Shown here: positions 29,617 to 39,113 of the stretch, in pieces
Layout: the number at the start of each line of letters is the position of its first letter
How positions within the stretch are numbered: position 1 is the first letter of the stretch
From: Klebsiella sp. BIGb0407
GTDB taxonomy: Bacteria; Pseudomonadota; Gammaproteobacteria; Enterobacterales; Enterobacteriaceae
Length of the DNA stretch: 64,000 nucleotides
Direction: 5' to 3'
NCBI RefSeq assembly: GCF_024807845.1
Contig: NZ_JANUEQ010000005.1
Span: 124,001 to 188,000, forward strand
Made by a program: the position numbers and the translations under genes
Notes under the pieces: generated by a model
Database searches by the model: none
What the model saw: the letters and a program-made list of their open reading frames with translations, nothing else
Told to the model about the DNA's origin: nothing

Positions 29617-30756
29617 ATGGATTACTTTAAAAAACAATTACGTTGGGCCATTCCGGCGATCGTTATTTTTTCTTCCCACACCGCGATGGCGGAAGTTAAC
29701 AGTACAGTGAGCCCGACAATTATCACAAAATCAGTATTACCGGAATCCTTTGGACTGATGGAAGCATCGGCACAGTATCGTATTGAATATCCTTCGACTG
29801 ATGGAGTCAAAGGAAGCGGATCACGTATCGATACTGCTGCAGTTTTTTTACCTAAAGGACCCACTCCCCCTGGTGGCTGGCCTGTTGTTGCATGGGCGCA
29901 TGGTACGGTAGGTGTTGCTCACGATTGTGCCCCTTCTTTAAATCCACGTACCCCGCGTGATAGCCAGTATTTAAATACCTGGTTGTCCCTGGGCTATGCG
30001 ATTGTCGCCCCGGACTATGCTGGTTTGGGTTCAGAAGGGCTGCATCACTATCTGAATGCGCGTGCCCAGGCCTGGAGTTCGCTGGACAGTATTAAAGCAG
30101 CACAGAAAATATTTCCGTTAAAAAATCAAATCATTCTGGTCGGCCAATCGCAAGGTGCCCATGCCGCTTTTGCCAGTGCGGGGTATCAGGCAGAATATGC
30201 GCCAGAGTTAAATATTAACGGTACTGTGCTCACCGGCACACCGTACTTTAATGAGAATAGCTCTGCCGCTAAAATTTTATCACCGGCTAAGCATGATGAT
30301 AAGGCAGTAACCGGTGATCCTAAAATTCCTTATATTTTCTATATCTTCTTATCTGAAGCGGCTAAAAACCCACAATTAAAAGCAGAAGATTATTTTCAGG
30401 ATAAAGCTCTGCCATTATTAGCGCGTGCGGATGAGCTATGTATTACCCCGCTGACAGAAGAAGTTATGAAGCAGAAGTTAACGGCAGAAAATAGCCTGAA
30501 ACCGGGTATTCAGAACCTCCTGATCTCCGCTAAAGGGTCATTGCAATATCCAACGCTTAAGATAGACCATCCAGTATTTATTGGTATTGGTGAAGCGGAT
30601 ATTAATGTGCCTACAGCGATGCAAAAACAATTTGCTGCAGATGTAAAAGCGGCTGGGACTCAGACGGATATCCATCTTTATCCCGGCCTTGATCACAGTG
30701 GTGCGGTTAACCCTTCACTCCGTGATTCTGTTCCGTTTGTTCTGAGCCGTAAATAA
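29617..30756 (+). CDS. Secreted alpha/beta-hydrolase, lipase-like
   Basis: A 379-residue protein with a signal peptide ending at AMA-EV, so it is periplasmic or secreted. The fold is alpha/beta-hydrolase. The oxyanion block is VVAWAHGTVGVAHDCAPS, the nucleophile elbow GQSQGAHAAF holds serine at about 180, a likely acid is D in GIGEADINVP, and the catalytic histidine is in PGLDHSGAVN. The arrangement, with an inserted cap between nucleophile and acid, resembles the secretory lipase (LIP) family and related esterases. The substrate is unknown. It is monocistronic, and a long hairpin follows. Confidence 0.8.
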   Translation: MDYFKKQLRWAIPAIVIFSSHTAMAEVNSTVSPTIITKSVLPESFGLMEASAQYRIEYPSTDGVKGSGSRIDTAAVFLPKGPTPPGGWPVVAWAHGTVGVAHDCAPSLNPRTPRDSQYLNTWLSLGYAIVAPDYAGLGSEGLHHYLNARAQAWSSLDSIKAAQKIFPLKNQIILVGQSQGAHAAFASAGYQAEYAPELNINGTVLTGTPYFNENSSAAKILSPAKHDDKAVTGDPKIPYIFYIFLSEAAKNPQLKAEDYFQDKALPLLARADELCITPLTEEVMKQKLTAENSLKPGIQNLLISAKGSLQYPTLKIDHPVFIGIGEADINVPTAMQKQFAADVKAAGTQTDIHLYPGLDHSGAVNPSLRDSVPFVLSRK

Positions 30757-30764
30757 TAGGTTAC

Positions 30765-30803
30765 ATAGAGAGTTAGCCCGTTGAAGCCAGGCTGACTCTC
30801 TAT
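30765..30803 (+). terminator. Hairpin after the lipase-like gene
   Basis: ATAGAGAGTTAGCC and GGCTGACTCTCTAT pair over 14 positions with one G-T pair and an 11-nt loop. No U-run follows, so termination efficiency is uncertain. From 30804 to 31177 I see no gene. Confidence 0.55.
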
Positions 30804-31177
30804 CTCGGCTGGATTAGCGTTAAATTCTTACTGTCTGCCTGCAGACTTCCTGCCAACCTGATGAGCTCTGTCTGGTGTTTAATGACGGAGATGATAAGGA
30901 CTCGATACTTTGTTCCAGTTCCGCTGATACGTGTGTCAGATAAGGGCTGATGCATTCTTGTGGGTCTCATAGTAATGGTTCTTTGTTCAATAACCTTATG
31001 AATACTGAGGCCTTGAAAGCAGGTAAATCAGGTGGATGGAAGGCAATATAGTTTAGTTTAAGTAAAAATGTTCATTCTGAGGGGCAAAGAACAGTCTTGA
31101 GGCTCCGTATCCTTCTCTTTGTATCGAAATAATTACTATTATGATACTCCAATCGCTATGCAAAGAGAGACAGCATC

Positions 31178-31297
31178 ATGAGCATGAGCACTGTTATATT
31201 AATCAGCATTGCTGTTATTTCGTTAGGTATATCATTATATAGCCTGGTCGCTTATATAATGGAACGACAGTCAAAAACGTTTAAATCACATCATTAA
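31178..31297 (+). CDS. Small single-span membrane protein, 39 residues
   Basis: A 39-codon ORF starting MSMSTVILISIAVISLGISL, with one strong membrane helix (about residues 5-27) and a basic tail ERQSKTFKSHH. A purine-rich ribosome site AAAGAGAGA lies about nine bases before the ATG. The pattern of a hydrophobic helix followed by positive charges predicts the N-terminus outside and the tail in the cytoplasm. It stands alone between the lipase-like gene and the AraC regulator. I recognise no named family. Confidence 0.55.
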   Translation: MSMSTVILISIAVISLGISLYSLVAYIMERQSKTFKSHH

Positions 31298-31415
31298 TTA
31301 GTTATTTATTTTTCAATTTTTAGTTGTTATGGACTTTAAGATATTTATTTAGCAGACCTGCAATAATAGATAGAATCTGATGAACATGAATGTTCATTCC
31401 TGAATCTGGTGATGA

Positions 31416-32381
31416 TTACAAGGACCCTTTAAAGTTATCACGCCAGGTTTTTGGAGAGACGTTATATTTTTCTCTGAATAGTTTACTGAATAAAGAATGA
31501 TTAACAAAACCACATAGCCATGAGATTTGCTCTATTCTTAACGTCCTGTTATTTTCCAATAATTCCCGCGCTGCATTTAAACGTATACTCTTAATAACCA
31601 GCATCACAGATGTACCCTGTTCATTAAAAGCCCTGTCCAGGCTAGCTCTTGAACAACGGAGTATTTTAGAGATCAAGTCAGGTGATAATTCATGCTGGCC
31701 AAAATTCTGCTTAATATACGATTTTGCACCATTGAAGATATGATTCTGTTTACCTTCTGAAATCAGACCCTGTTCTTTAGCCACATCAGACATCATTAAT
31801 AGCGCCATATGGTGCAGACTATCAACGATGAGCGCTGTTTCTTTGGAACTTAAACTGGCTGACTGATGATCCAGAAGTAACATATGAGACTTTAAAAAAG
31901 TCGCCAGGTGATGATTATCAAGAGAAATAGTAGGCTGGTTTAGCTTACCGGTAAAAATTGTTTTCACCTGGTCAAGATGTGGAATTATATAGAGTTGTTT
32001 AACATCCGTAGACTGATAATGGTAGTAATTATTACGTTCATGCAGTATTAACATACCCGGATCAATCTGAGTACTACTGTTATTTTCCCTGGCATCAATC
32101 CTTTGATTTCCTTGCACTATCAAGGAAATATAGATCATCGAGTCCTTTGCTTTATGAGGATCGAAAACAGTGTCATTTTTTGAACCAAAAGCGCTGCAAT
32201 AATCACCCATTACTCCGGATATTGTTTTATGCCGGGCAATAATATCCTCTGGCCGCCGATTGTTCACTACATCGATACCATAGCAGCTAAGGTTATGTGA
32301 TATTCGGCTAAATCGTTCTTCTGGCTCGATATCTTTAGCATCCAGAAGGTGTGGAACGTAAAGCGCCGAAGGTCTAGGCAT
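31416..32381 (-). CDS. AraC-family transcriptional regulator
   Basis: A 321-residue protein. The C-terminal 100 residues form the AraC double helix-turn-helix: ELSPDLISKILRCSRASLDRAFNEQGTSV, then RIEQISWLCGFVNHSLFSKLFREKYNVSPKTWRDNF. The N-terminal half resembles the cupin-like AraC-binding domain of the FeaR/regulator-of-alkane type, with LIVQGNQRIDARENNSS and DPGMLILHERNNYYH. The effector is unknown. The start at 32381 is the longest plausible one, with a weak ribosome site. It is divergent from dcm, separated by 459 bp, and has no obvious target gene beside it. Confidence 0.82.
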   Translation of the reverse strand: MPRPSALYVPHLLDAKDIEPEERFSRISHNLSCYGIDVVNNRRPEDIIARHKTISGVMGDYCSAFGSKNDTVFDPHKAKDSMIYISLIVQGNQRIDARENNSSTQIDPGMLILHERNNYYHYQSTDVKQLYIIPHLDQVKTIFTGKLNQPTISLDNHHLATFLKSHMLLLDHQSASLSSKETALIVDSLHHMALLMMSDVAKEQGLISEGKQNHIFNGAKSYIKQNFGQHELSPDLISKILRCSRASLDRAFNEQGTSVMLVIKSIRLNAARELLENNRTLRIEQISWLCGFVNHSLFSKLFREKYNVSPKTWRDNFKGSL

Positions 32382-32840
32382 AGTGGTTTTCTATCCCAAG
32401 TTCTTTTCAGGTTAAAGGCATTATTCTCTCAATATAAGAATAATCTCACTGAAAATCTACGGAAAACAACTAACGATAACCTTAACTTTACATTACCTTT
32501 CTTTTTGTTAAAAAAATCCAATTGTAATCAATGGCTTACATGATTCATCGTAAAATCATATTTTAAAAAATCATTAAGAATTCACATTGTTGTTGTTAAA
32601 TTTATTGACAGAATACCGCTCCAGGACGTTTCTGGTAAAGGCGTATCGAAATAATGGTTTTTCAATAAACGCCAATAGATTTGAACTACGCTAACCGGTC
32701 TAATGTTATCTCTGTATTACCTTGCGTTTTATATTGGGTTCTAATGGATTTCTCCAGCCTGGTTTATCCGTTTTAGTGTTGTTATATCGAGAAGAGTTCT
32801 GTGATAGATTGTCACTCATTCAACCCAGCGATAAAGCGAC
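32382..32840. other. Intergenic region between the araC-like gene and dcm
   Basis: 459 bp, AT-rich, presumably holding two divergent promoters. I see no ORF, strong palindrome or RNA gene in it. Confidence 0.4.
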
Positions 32841-34259
32841 ATGAAAGAATTACAACCCATCGTCAATCAGTTAAAAGCTGAATCAAAATCTACGACTCAG
32901 GTACGCATGCAAGAAGAGCTTGCATTGCTTAAGCAAGTACTCGAAATCTATGACCAAAAGACCGTTGCTGAATGCCTGCGCTCTGTTAGCGGCAATGACT
33001 GGGCCAGAGAGTCAGTTAATCGATGGGTTAACGGTAAGGCGGCGCCGAAACCGCTGGTTGATGTTGAAGTGAAGATGCTGCAAAACCTTTTGCCAAAGCC
33101 ACCAAAATGCCATGGTAATTATCAATTCCGTTTTATTGATTTGTTTGCCGGCATCGGAGGAATTCGGGGAGGGTTTGAAGCGATAGGCGGGCAATGCGTA
33201 TTTACCAGTGAGTGGAATCCGCAGGCAGTAAGAACCTATAAAGCCAACTGGTACAGCTCGCCTGCAGAGCATACTTTTAACGCCGATATTCGGGACGTCA
33301 CGCTCAGTGATAAACCTGAAATCGCGGAAGACGAAGCTTACGCCCATATTGACCAGCATATCCCACAGCATGATGTATTGCTGGCTGGCTTCCCCTGCCA
33401 GCCCTTTAGCCTGGCGGGTGTCAGCAAAAAAAATTCGCTGGGCAGGGCCCATGGTTTTGAATGTGATACCCAGGGGACACTGTTTTTCGATGTTGCACGT
33501 ATTATTGCTGTTAAAAAGCCCGCCATTTTTGTACTTGAAAATGTGAAGAACCTAAAAAGCCACGATAAAGGCAAAACCTTTAAAATTATTCAGCAAACGC
33601 TGGATGAACTTGGCTATGAGGTTGCCGATACGCAGCTTGATGGAGCCGCTGATCCAAAAGTTATCGACGGTAAACCTTTCTTACCCCAGCATCGGGAACG
33701 TATCGTGCTGGTTGGCTTCCGCCGGGACCTGAAGCTGGCAGAGAACTTCACCTTGCAGGACATTCATCGTTACTACCCGAAACATCGTCCGACACTGAAA
33801 CAGCTGCTGGATAGTCAGGTAAATGAGAAATACATCCTGACGGTGAAACTGTGGGAATATCTCTATTATTACGCCAAAAAACACAAGGCTAAAGGAAATG
33901 GCTTTGGTTTCGGCCTGGTATCGCCTGATAATCCACAGGTGGTGGCCAGGACACTGTCTGCCCGTTATCACAAAGATGGCTCAGAAATATTAATCGACAG
34001 GGGCTGGGATAAAGAACTGGGAGAAAGTGATTTTCACCATCCGGATAACCTCGCTCGGCGTCCAAGACGCTTAACTCCCCGTGAATGCGCTCGCTTAATG
34101 GGCTTTGAACAACCGGGTGAGAATCAATTCCGTATTCCAGTCTCTGATACACAAGCCTATCGGCAGTTTGGTAATTCGGTGGTCGTACCCGTTTTTGCCG
34201 CAGTGGCAAAATTGCTCGAACCTTATATTAAGAAAGCGGTTGAACTGCGGAAAGAGTGA
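32841..34259 (+). CDS. dcm: DNA (cytosine-5) methyltransferase Dcm
   Basis: A 472-residue protein, the same length as E. coli Dcm, which methylates the inner cytosine of CCWGG. The catalytic domain begins [31 protein letters not shown] (SAM binding). The catalytic Cys186 lies in [38 protein letters not shown]. Later motifs include [26 protein letters not shown] and the C-terminal [19 protein letters not shown]...[22 protein letters not shown]. The N-terminal 90 residues are much less conserved than the rest. In E. coli, vsr overlaps the end of dcm; here no vsr follows, and the next gene is on the opposite strand. Confidence 0.95.
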   Translation: MKELQPIVNQLKAESKSTTQVRMQEELALLKQVLEIYDQKTVAECLRSVSGNDWARESVNRWVNGKAAPKPLVDVEVKMLQNLLPKPPKCHGNYQFRFIDLFAGIGGIRGGFEAIGGQCVFTSEWNPQAVRTYKANWYSSPAEHTFNADIRDVTLSDKPEIAEDEAYAHIDQHIPQHDVLLAGFPCQPFSLAGVSKKNSLGRAHGFECDTQGTLFFDVARIIAVKKPAIFVLENVKNLKSHDKGKTFKIIQQTLDELGYEVADTQLDGAADPKVIDGKPFLPQHRERIVLVGFRRDLKLAENFTLQDIHRYYPKHRPTLKQLLDSQVNEKYILTVKLWEYLYYYAKKHKAKGNGFGFGLVSPDNPQVVARTLSARYHKDGSEILIDRGWDKELGESDFHHPDNLARRPRRLTPRECARLMGFEQPGENQFRIPVSDTQAYRQFGNSVVVPVFAAVAKLLEPYIKKAVELRKE

Positions 34260-34368
34260 AAGTAAGCCGATAAAATATTTTATGGTTCACTGTCGAAGAC
34301 AAGGCTCCACAGTATTCATATGACTGCGGGGGCTATTCAGGACAAACTCCACAGATCTATCATCCGGC

Positions 34369-35259
34369 TTATTTCTTGGCCGTGCGGCCAATTCCCCGAT
34401 AGAGGTCATTGATCCGTTTCACGGATTTAATCGAGCGTTGTGGGGCGGTAGAAGCAACGGATAGCACCATCATCTCCAGGCAGACTAATACCGCGCTGTG
34501 CAGGGGCATTTTGCCATTCTCGCCACCGCGCGGAACATTAATGACGATATCGGCTTCTTTACTGAAACGGGAGCCAAGCGCATTGGTCATTAAAATTACC
34601 GGAATGCCTAACCGTTTAGCTTCGCGTATCGTTGTCAGCCCTTCGCGATGGGCTGATTTCTGCGCCATCATGATAAGAACATCCCCGCGTTGCATCGCAA
34701 TCAGCTGTTCGGCCAGACTCATTCCGGTACGGTTAAAGGCAACAGAAGGTAAGCCAATTCGGCTGAATAACCGTGCTGAATAGTCAGCCAGAACCCCGGA
34801 TGCACCAATACCAAAAATACCTACCTGACGGGCTTCGACCAGGGTAGCGACTGCCTGGGCAATGGCATAGCGATTAGCCGGGGTCGAGAGAACTTCACAG
34901 GTGTGCTGATGGCCTTGTAAGACAAAATCAATGCTCGAATTCACATCACAGGTCAATGAATTAACCGTGGTGGTCATCTTATCTTCTGAGTTGATGCCCG
35001 GGCCAAACCACTGTTCCATGGTTTGTTTTAAATCCCGTAAGCCGGCAAAACCTAATGCCTGAATGGCCCGAACTACCGTTGCGTCCGAGGTCTGTGTGGC
35101 AGCGGCAATTTCTATCGCTGTAAACTCCAGTACCACTTCTCTATTTTCGTTAATATAACGAGCAACGGTTTGCATCCGTGGCGAAAGGGTAGAGGATCGG
35201 GCACGAAAGCGATCCCCGTAGACGTCTATGCGATTTTTTACTTTTTTAGCAGTCAGCAT
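34369..35259 (-). CDS. RpiR-family regulator with a SIS sugar-binding domain
   Basis: A 296-residue regulator. The N-terminal RpiR helix-turn-helix is LSPRMQTVARYINENREVVLEFTAIEIAAATQTSDATVVRAIQALGF. It is followed by a SIS domain (about 130-270) with VGIFGIGASGVLADYSARLFSRIG and AQKSAHREGLTTIREAKRLG. RpiR proteins usually sense phosphosugars. Here the gene is the last of a leftward operon, only two bases after the siderophore-binding protein gene. It therefore probably controls, or is coexpressed with, iron-siderophore uptake, an unusual partner for a SIS regulator. Confidence 0.9.
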   Translation of the reverse strand: MLTAKKVKNRIDVYGDRFRARSSTLSPRMQTVARYINENREVVLEFTAIEIAAATQTSDATVVRAIQALGFAGLRDLKQTMEQWFGPGINSEDKMTTTVNSLTCDVNSSIDFVLQGHQHTCEVLSTPANRYAIAQAVATLVEARQVGIFGIGASGVLADYSARLFSRIGLPSVAFNRTGMSLAEQLIAMQRGDVLIMMAQKSAHREGLTTIREAKRLGIPVILMTNALGSRFSKEADIVINVPRGGENGKMPLHSAVLVCLEMMVLSVASTAPQRSIKSVKRINDLYRGIGRTAKK

Positions 35260-35261
35260 GG

Positions 35262-36209
35262 CTATTTCACTTCCGGCAGTAGCCGTCCGGCGATATGTGT
35301 TTGTACTTGAGCTGACATCAAACTAAGTGAGGCATAAGAGTTAGAAATCGCCTCTTCGCGTGAGAGTAAAATATAGTGCCCCTTCTGACAGGCGGTGAGA
35401 AATTCACACCAGCCAGGTAATACCGCATCCATTGCCGCCATTTCATCCTGTGGTTTGCCGCCGGTATCACCGCGCCAGGTGGTGAAGACAAAATCAGCGT
35501 CCATCTCTGGCAGCCGCTCGGCGCTGACGTCAATACGCTTCCCTTCGGGAATACTGTCAATCAGCGGTGGGAATTTAAAACCTGCGTCACGCAATACTCG
35601 ACCCAGGGAGTGATAGGTATGGAGTGCATTAATCTTTCCCTGGTTCGCCTGAATCACTGACACAGTAATATTCCGGGTGTCTATCATCCGCTTTATTTGA
35701 GCTATCTCTTCCTGATAGCGGCGTTCGAGAATGGCATAGCGCGCTTCGGTTCCGGTGAGTTGAGCTAACTTGCGGTAGATTTGCGGTGCGCCACCATCGA
35801 GATGATCAATGCTGACCGTTGGGGCTATTTTTTCTAATTGCTCTATTGGCGTACCGCGTCCTGGCTGAGTAATAATTAAATCGGGTTTTGCAGCTACAAT
35901 TGCTTCAATATCAATATCAGCAGTACCGATAAATTTGATGTTTGAATTATCAAAGTCAATGCCGGTCAGTAGTGCACCGGAGCGGATAAAATGGCTACCG
36001 TCAGGACGTGTTCTGCCGTGGCTAGCCACAGGGGGCACACCGAGTTCAATTAACGGAATAGTGATATCGAGATCGTGTAATGACACAATACGTTGTGGAT
36101 GTAGCGGCACTTCTACTACGCGTTCAAGATCGTCAGTAAACGACTGTGTAGTACCTGCCGCCTGAGCTGAAAACCCCACCAGTAATAACAATGAAAACAG
36201 TAAACGCAT
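35262..36209 (-). CDS. Ferric-siderophore periplasmic binding protein
   Basis: A 315-residue class III periplasmic binding protein of the FhuD/FecB type. A signal peptide MRLLFSLLLLVGFSAQAAG is followed by the family start DDLERVVEVPLHPQRIVSLHDLD. The two lobes are joined by a long helix (about 160-185). It would deliver a ferric siderophore from the outer-membrane receptor to the two permeases encoded upstream. It ends two bases before the RpiR gene and begins 14 bases after the second permease gene, so it belongs to the same operon. The siderophore is not identifiable from sequence, but hydroxamate or carboxylate types are most likely. Confidence 0.9.
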   Translation of the reverse strand: MRLLFSLLLLVGFSAQAAGTTQSFTDDLERVVEVPLHPQRIVSLHDLDITIPLIELGVPPVASHGRTRPDGSHFIRSGALLTGIDFDNSNIKFIGTADIDIEAIVAAKPDLIITQPGRGTPIEQLEKIAPTVSIDHLDGGAPQIYRKLAQLTGTEARYAILERRYQEEIAQIKRMIDTRNITVSVIQANQGKINALHTYHSLGRVLRDAGFKFPPLIDSIPEGKRIDVSAERLPEMDADFVFTTWRGDTGGKPQDEMAAMDAVLPGWCEFLTACQKGHYILLSREEAISNSYASLSLMSAQVQTHIAGRLLPEVK

Positions 36210-36223
36210 ACGACCTCTATAAA

Positions 36224-37276
36224 TTATAACCGGTCCCGGCGACGCCAGAGCAGCAGAAGAAAAAAGGGCCCGCCAACCAGCGCAATGACGATACCGGCTG
36301 GAATTTGTAACGGGGCAAAGGCCAGACGACCCAGAGTATCGGTCACTAATACCAGTAAGGCACCTAATAAGGCACTACCCCACAATAAAGCCATTTGCCC
36401 CCCTCGCAGCCAGAAACGCGCCATATGCGGAGCCATCAGGCCGACAAACCCGAGACTACCGACACAAGAAACGCTGGCTGCGGTAAGAAATACCGGTGCC
36501 ATAAATCGCAACAGGGCGAGCTTTGGCAGATGCACCCCTAATCCGGTTGCGGTATGGTTTCCCAACAAGGCGATATCTGAGGCTCTGGCGGTCATAAATA
36601 ACAGTATCGCGGCAGGTAATAGCCAGATAAGCGCGACCAGTAGTAGCGGCCAGGTAGCGGCATGTAAACTCCCTGACATCCAGACCAGGGCAGTCTGGAC
36701 ATTACGGACATCCGCCGTGGTCATAAAAATACCGATACCGGCGGCAAAGAACCATGAAACGCCAATACCAATCAGGACAAAACGCGGCCGGGAGAAATCT
36801 CGTGCCAGCACAACAACTAACAGCGCCACCAGGGTTCCACCTACCACCCCTGCCAGCGGTCGCCACACCAGACCGATACTGGGGAAAAGCAGAATAAGCG
36901 TCAGTACCACAACGCTACAGCCCTCTTTGACGCCAATCAGGCCGGGATCTGCCAGGCCATTACGCGTAATCGACTGCATTGCCGCCCCGGCCAGACCCAG
37001 CATTCCCCCGCACAGCAACGCCATTAGCAGGCGTGGCAGACGAACATCCCACACCACATAGTGCTGTTCTGCGCTCAGCGTCTGAGGATAAAAAAGTGCC
37101 CGGCCAATATCCGACGTTGGAATTTCGAGTGAGCCTTGTAATATTCCAAAGACCAGTAGGGCGAGGATAATAAATACCAGCCCGAGACTGTAGATAATGG
37201 TTTTAGGACGGATGATACGTGAGATGTTCCCTACCCGCAGGGAACGTAGCCCGGAACGAGACATAGAACGGCTCAT
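36224..37276 (-). CDS. Ferric-siderophore ABC permease (FecD-like)
   Basis: A 350-residue integral membrane protein of the FecCD/BtuC family with about nine to ten membrane helices. Family blocks are VRLPRLLMALLCGGMLGLAGAAMQSITRNGLADPGLIGV, LIGIGVSWFF and the cytoplasmic coupling region CVGSLGFVGLMAPHMARFW. An N-terminal basic extension (SRSMSRSGLRSLRVGNISR) precedes the first helix. Its start overlaps the end of the preceding permease gene by four bases, so the two are translationally coupled and should form a heterodimer. Confidence 0.92.
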   Translation of the reverse strand: MSRSMSRSGLRSLRVGNISRIIRPKTIIYSLGLVFIILALLVFGILQGSLEIPTSDIGRALFYPQTLSAEQHYVVWDVRLPRLLMALLCGGMLGLAGAAMQSITRNGLADPGLIGVKEGCSVVVLTLILLFPSIGLVWRPLAGVVGGTLVALLVVVLARDFSRPRFVLIGIGVSWFFAAGIGIFMTTADVRNVQTALVWMSGSLHAATWPLLLVALIWLLPAAILLFMTARASDIALLGNHTATGLGVHLPKLALLRFMAPVFLTAASVSCVGSLGFVGLMAPHMARFWLRGGQMALLWGSALLGALLVLVTDTLGRLAFAPLQIPAGIVIALVGGPFFLLLLWRRRDRL

Positions 37277-38283
37277 TTTAAGAACCTTGAGGCAATAAAC
37301 ACAAATACCGGAGCACCAATCAGGGCGGTCATAATACCGGTTGCCAGCTCCTGTGGGGCGAGCAATAAGCGCGCAATAATATCGGCCAGTAATAAGACAG
37401 CAGCCCCCAGCAAAGCGGCGAGAGGGAGCATCAGACGAATATCATCCGTCACCAGGCGGCGTATAATATTGGGTATCAACAGACCAATAAATCCTAATGG
37501 CCCGACGATAGAAACGGCGACACCACAGAGCAACGCAATCGACACCATAGCAATTAAGCGGACCCGCAGGAGATTAACCCCGAGCCCTCGGGCCATATTG
37601 TCACCGAGAGCCAGAATATTCATCGACGGAGCAATCGATATAGCGAGTACCAGTCCAACGATCAGCGGGATCAGCGCATGATGCAGCATCTCCCAGCGGA
37701 TCCCGGCCAAATCACCCACCAGCCAGGTTCGCATTGCCAGTAAGGTCTGCTCATCAAGAATAAGAATGGCAGCGGTGAGCGAAGAAACCATTGCTGAGAG
37801 AGCTACGCCGCAGAGCATCACTTTAAGGGGAGTTAAACCTCCGCGTCCGGCAGAAGACAGGGCGATAACCAGAGTGAACAGTACTCCTCCGCCGCCAGCG
37901 GCAATTAATGGCTGGCTGATTGAGGTGAATCCGAGAGCGGTACAGGTTACGACTGCAAATGCCGCCCCGGCATTCAGTCCAAGAATATGCGGTTCACCCA
38001 ATGGGTTACGAATCAGTGCCTGTAATAAAACCCCGGCGACGCCCAGAGCCGCTCCGACCAGCAAGGCTGCGGTTAGTCGCAATAATCGCAGGGAGACAAT
38101 AATACGATGATCAAAGTTTTTCACATCAAAGTGGAACAGTGCCTGGATGACGGTCTGTGGACCAATAGTCCGGGCACCAATACCCAGATGCAATACCGCC
38201 AGAACGCCCACTAATAGTAACGAAATGGGGAGTGCCAGAGTAAACCGACGACGAGAGCCTGAAATCATTGCCATGGCTGACAT
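37273..38283 (-). CDS. Ferric-siderophore ABC permease (FecC-like)
   Basis: A 336-residue FecCD-family permease with the blocks LRLLRLTAALLVGAALGVAGVLLQALIRNPLGEPHILGL and VSIVGPLGFIGLLIPNIIRRLV. About ten membrane helices are visible. It is the first permease gene of the operon. Its ATG overlaps the stop of the ATPase gene (TGATG), and its end overlaps the second permease gene. With that partner it would form the inner-membrane channel. Confidence 0.92.
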   Translation of the reverse strand: MSAMAMISGSRRRFTLALPISLLLVGVLAVLHLGIGARTIGPQTVIQALFHFDVKNFDHRIIVSLRLLRLTAALLVGAALGVAGVLLQALIRNPLGEPHILGLNAGAAFAVVTCTALGFTSISQPLIAAGGGGVLFTLVIALSSAGRGGLTPLKVMLCGVALSAMVSSLTAAILILDEQTLLAMRTWLVGDLAGIRWEMLHHALIPLIVGLVLAISIAPSMNILALGDNMARGLGVNLLRVRLIAMVSIALLCGVAVSIVGPLGFIGLLIPNIIRRLVTDDIRLMLPLAALLGAAVLLLADIIARLLLAPQELATGIMTALIGAPVFVFIASRFLK

Positions 38284-39113
38284 CAGTTTTGCCCTATGGT
38301 GGCAGGAAATGGCAGAACAAAGGATTTTCCAGTCAGTGGATTAATCGACATCTGAACGTCAACATCGAATACTGTTTTAATCAGTTCCGGGGTACAGTTT
38401 TCGCCATCATGAATAATCCCTTGTACCTGACCTTGCTTGAGAAAGACCAGCATATCGCCATAGTTAATAGCAAAGTTGAGGTCGTGCAGTACTACAATTA
38501 CGGTACGACCATGATGACGAGTCAGTGAGTGGAGAAGTTCGAGAATTTCCACCTGATATCGCAGGTCGAGGAATGTCGTGGGCTCATCCAGTAGAATAGT
38601 AGGGGTCTGCTGAGCCAGTGCCATGGCTATCCAGCAGCGCTGACGCTGCCCGCCAGACAGGCTATCAACGGGCAGATGAGCAAACTCTGTAGTGCCGGTT
38701 AACTGTAAGGCTTGCTCGACTGCACGTTCATCTTCATCGCTCCATTGCTGGAGAAAATTCTGCCAGGGGAAGCGTCCGCGTGATACCAGTTCAAAAACGG
38801 TCAGCCCTTCGGGAACCAGCGGTGATTGCGGCAGAATACCCAGTTGCCGGGAGACCGCTTTCGTCGGTTGCTGGTGGATAGCTTTTCCATCAAGCAAGAC
38901 GCTACCTCCGAGTGGCTTTAGCATCCGGGCCATCGTACTTAATAATGTTGATTTGCCACAGCCATTAGCGCCGACCAGTACGGTCATTTTTCCGTGCGGA
39001 ATGTTCAGGCTCACATTTTCAGCCACGATATGATGACGATAACCCGCAGAGAGCTGTCTCAGTTCAATGGCAGTACTGTTAGCGATATTTTCCACAGGCT
39101 GTGGCATGTTCAC
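38283..39113 (-). CDS. Ferric-siderophore ABC ATPase (FhuC/FecE-like)
   Basis: A 276-residue ABC ATPase with Walker A GANGCGKSTLLS, Q-loop LGILPQSPLVPEGLTV, the signature LSGGQRQRCWIAMALAQ, Walker B ILLDEPTTFLD and H-loop VVLHDLNFA. The pattern with DLRYQVEILELL after Walker B is that of the siderophore branch. It is the first gene of the leftward operon ATPase-permease-permease-binding protein-RpiR, and is divergent from a TonB-dependent receptor gene. Confidence 0.94.
   Translation of the reverse strand: MNMPQPVENIANSTAIELRQLSAGYRHHIVAENVSLNIPHGKMTVLVGANGCGKSTLLSTMARMLKPLGGSVLLDGKAIHQQPTKAVSRQLGILPQSPLVPEGLTVFELVSRGRFPWQNFLQQWSDEDERAVEQALQLTGTTEFAHLPVDSLSGGQRQRCWIAMALAQQTPTILLDEPTTFLDLRYQVEILELLHSLTRHHGRTVIVVLHDLNFAINYGDMLVFLKQGQVQGIIHDGENCTPELIKTVFDVDVQMSINPLTGKSFVLPFPATIGQN

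Noticed and set aside
34260-34368. A vsr gene after dcm
   Set aside because: Only 109 bp are available before the convergent RpiR gene, and the sequence does not resemble vsr.
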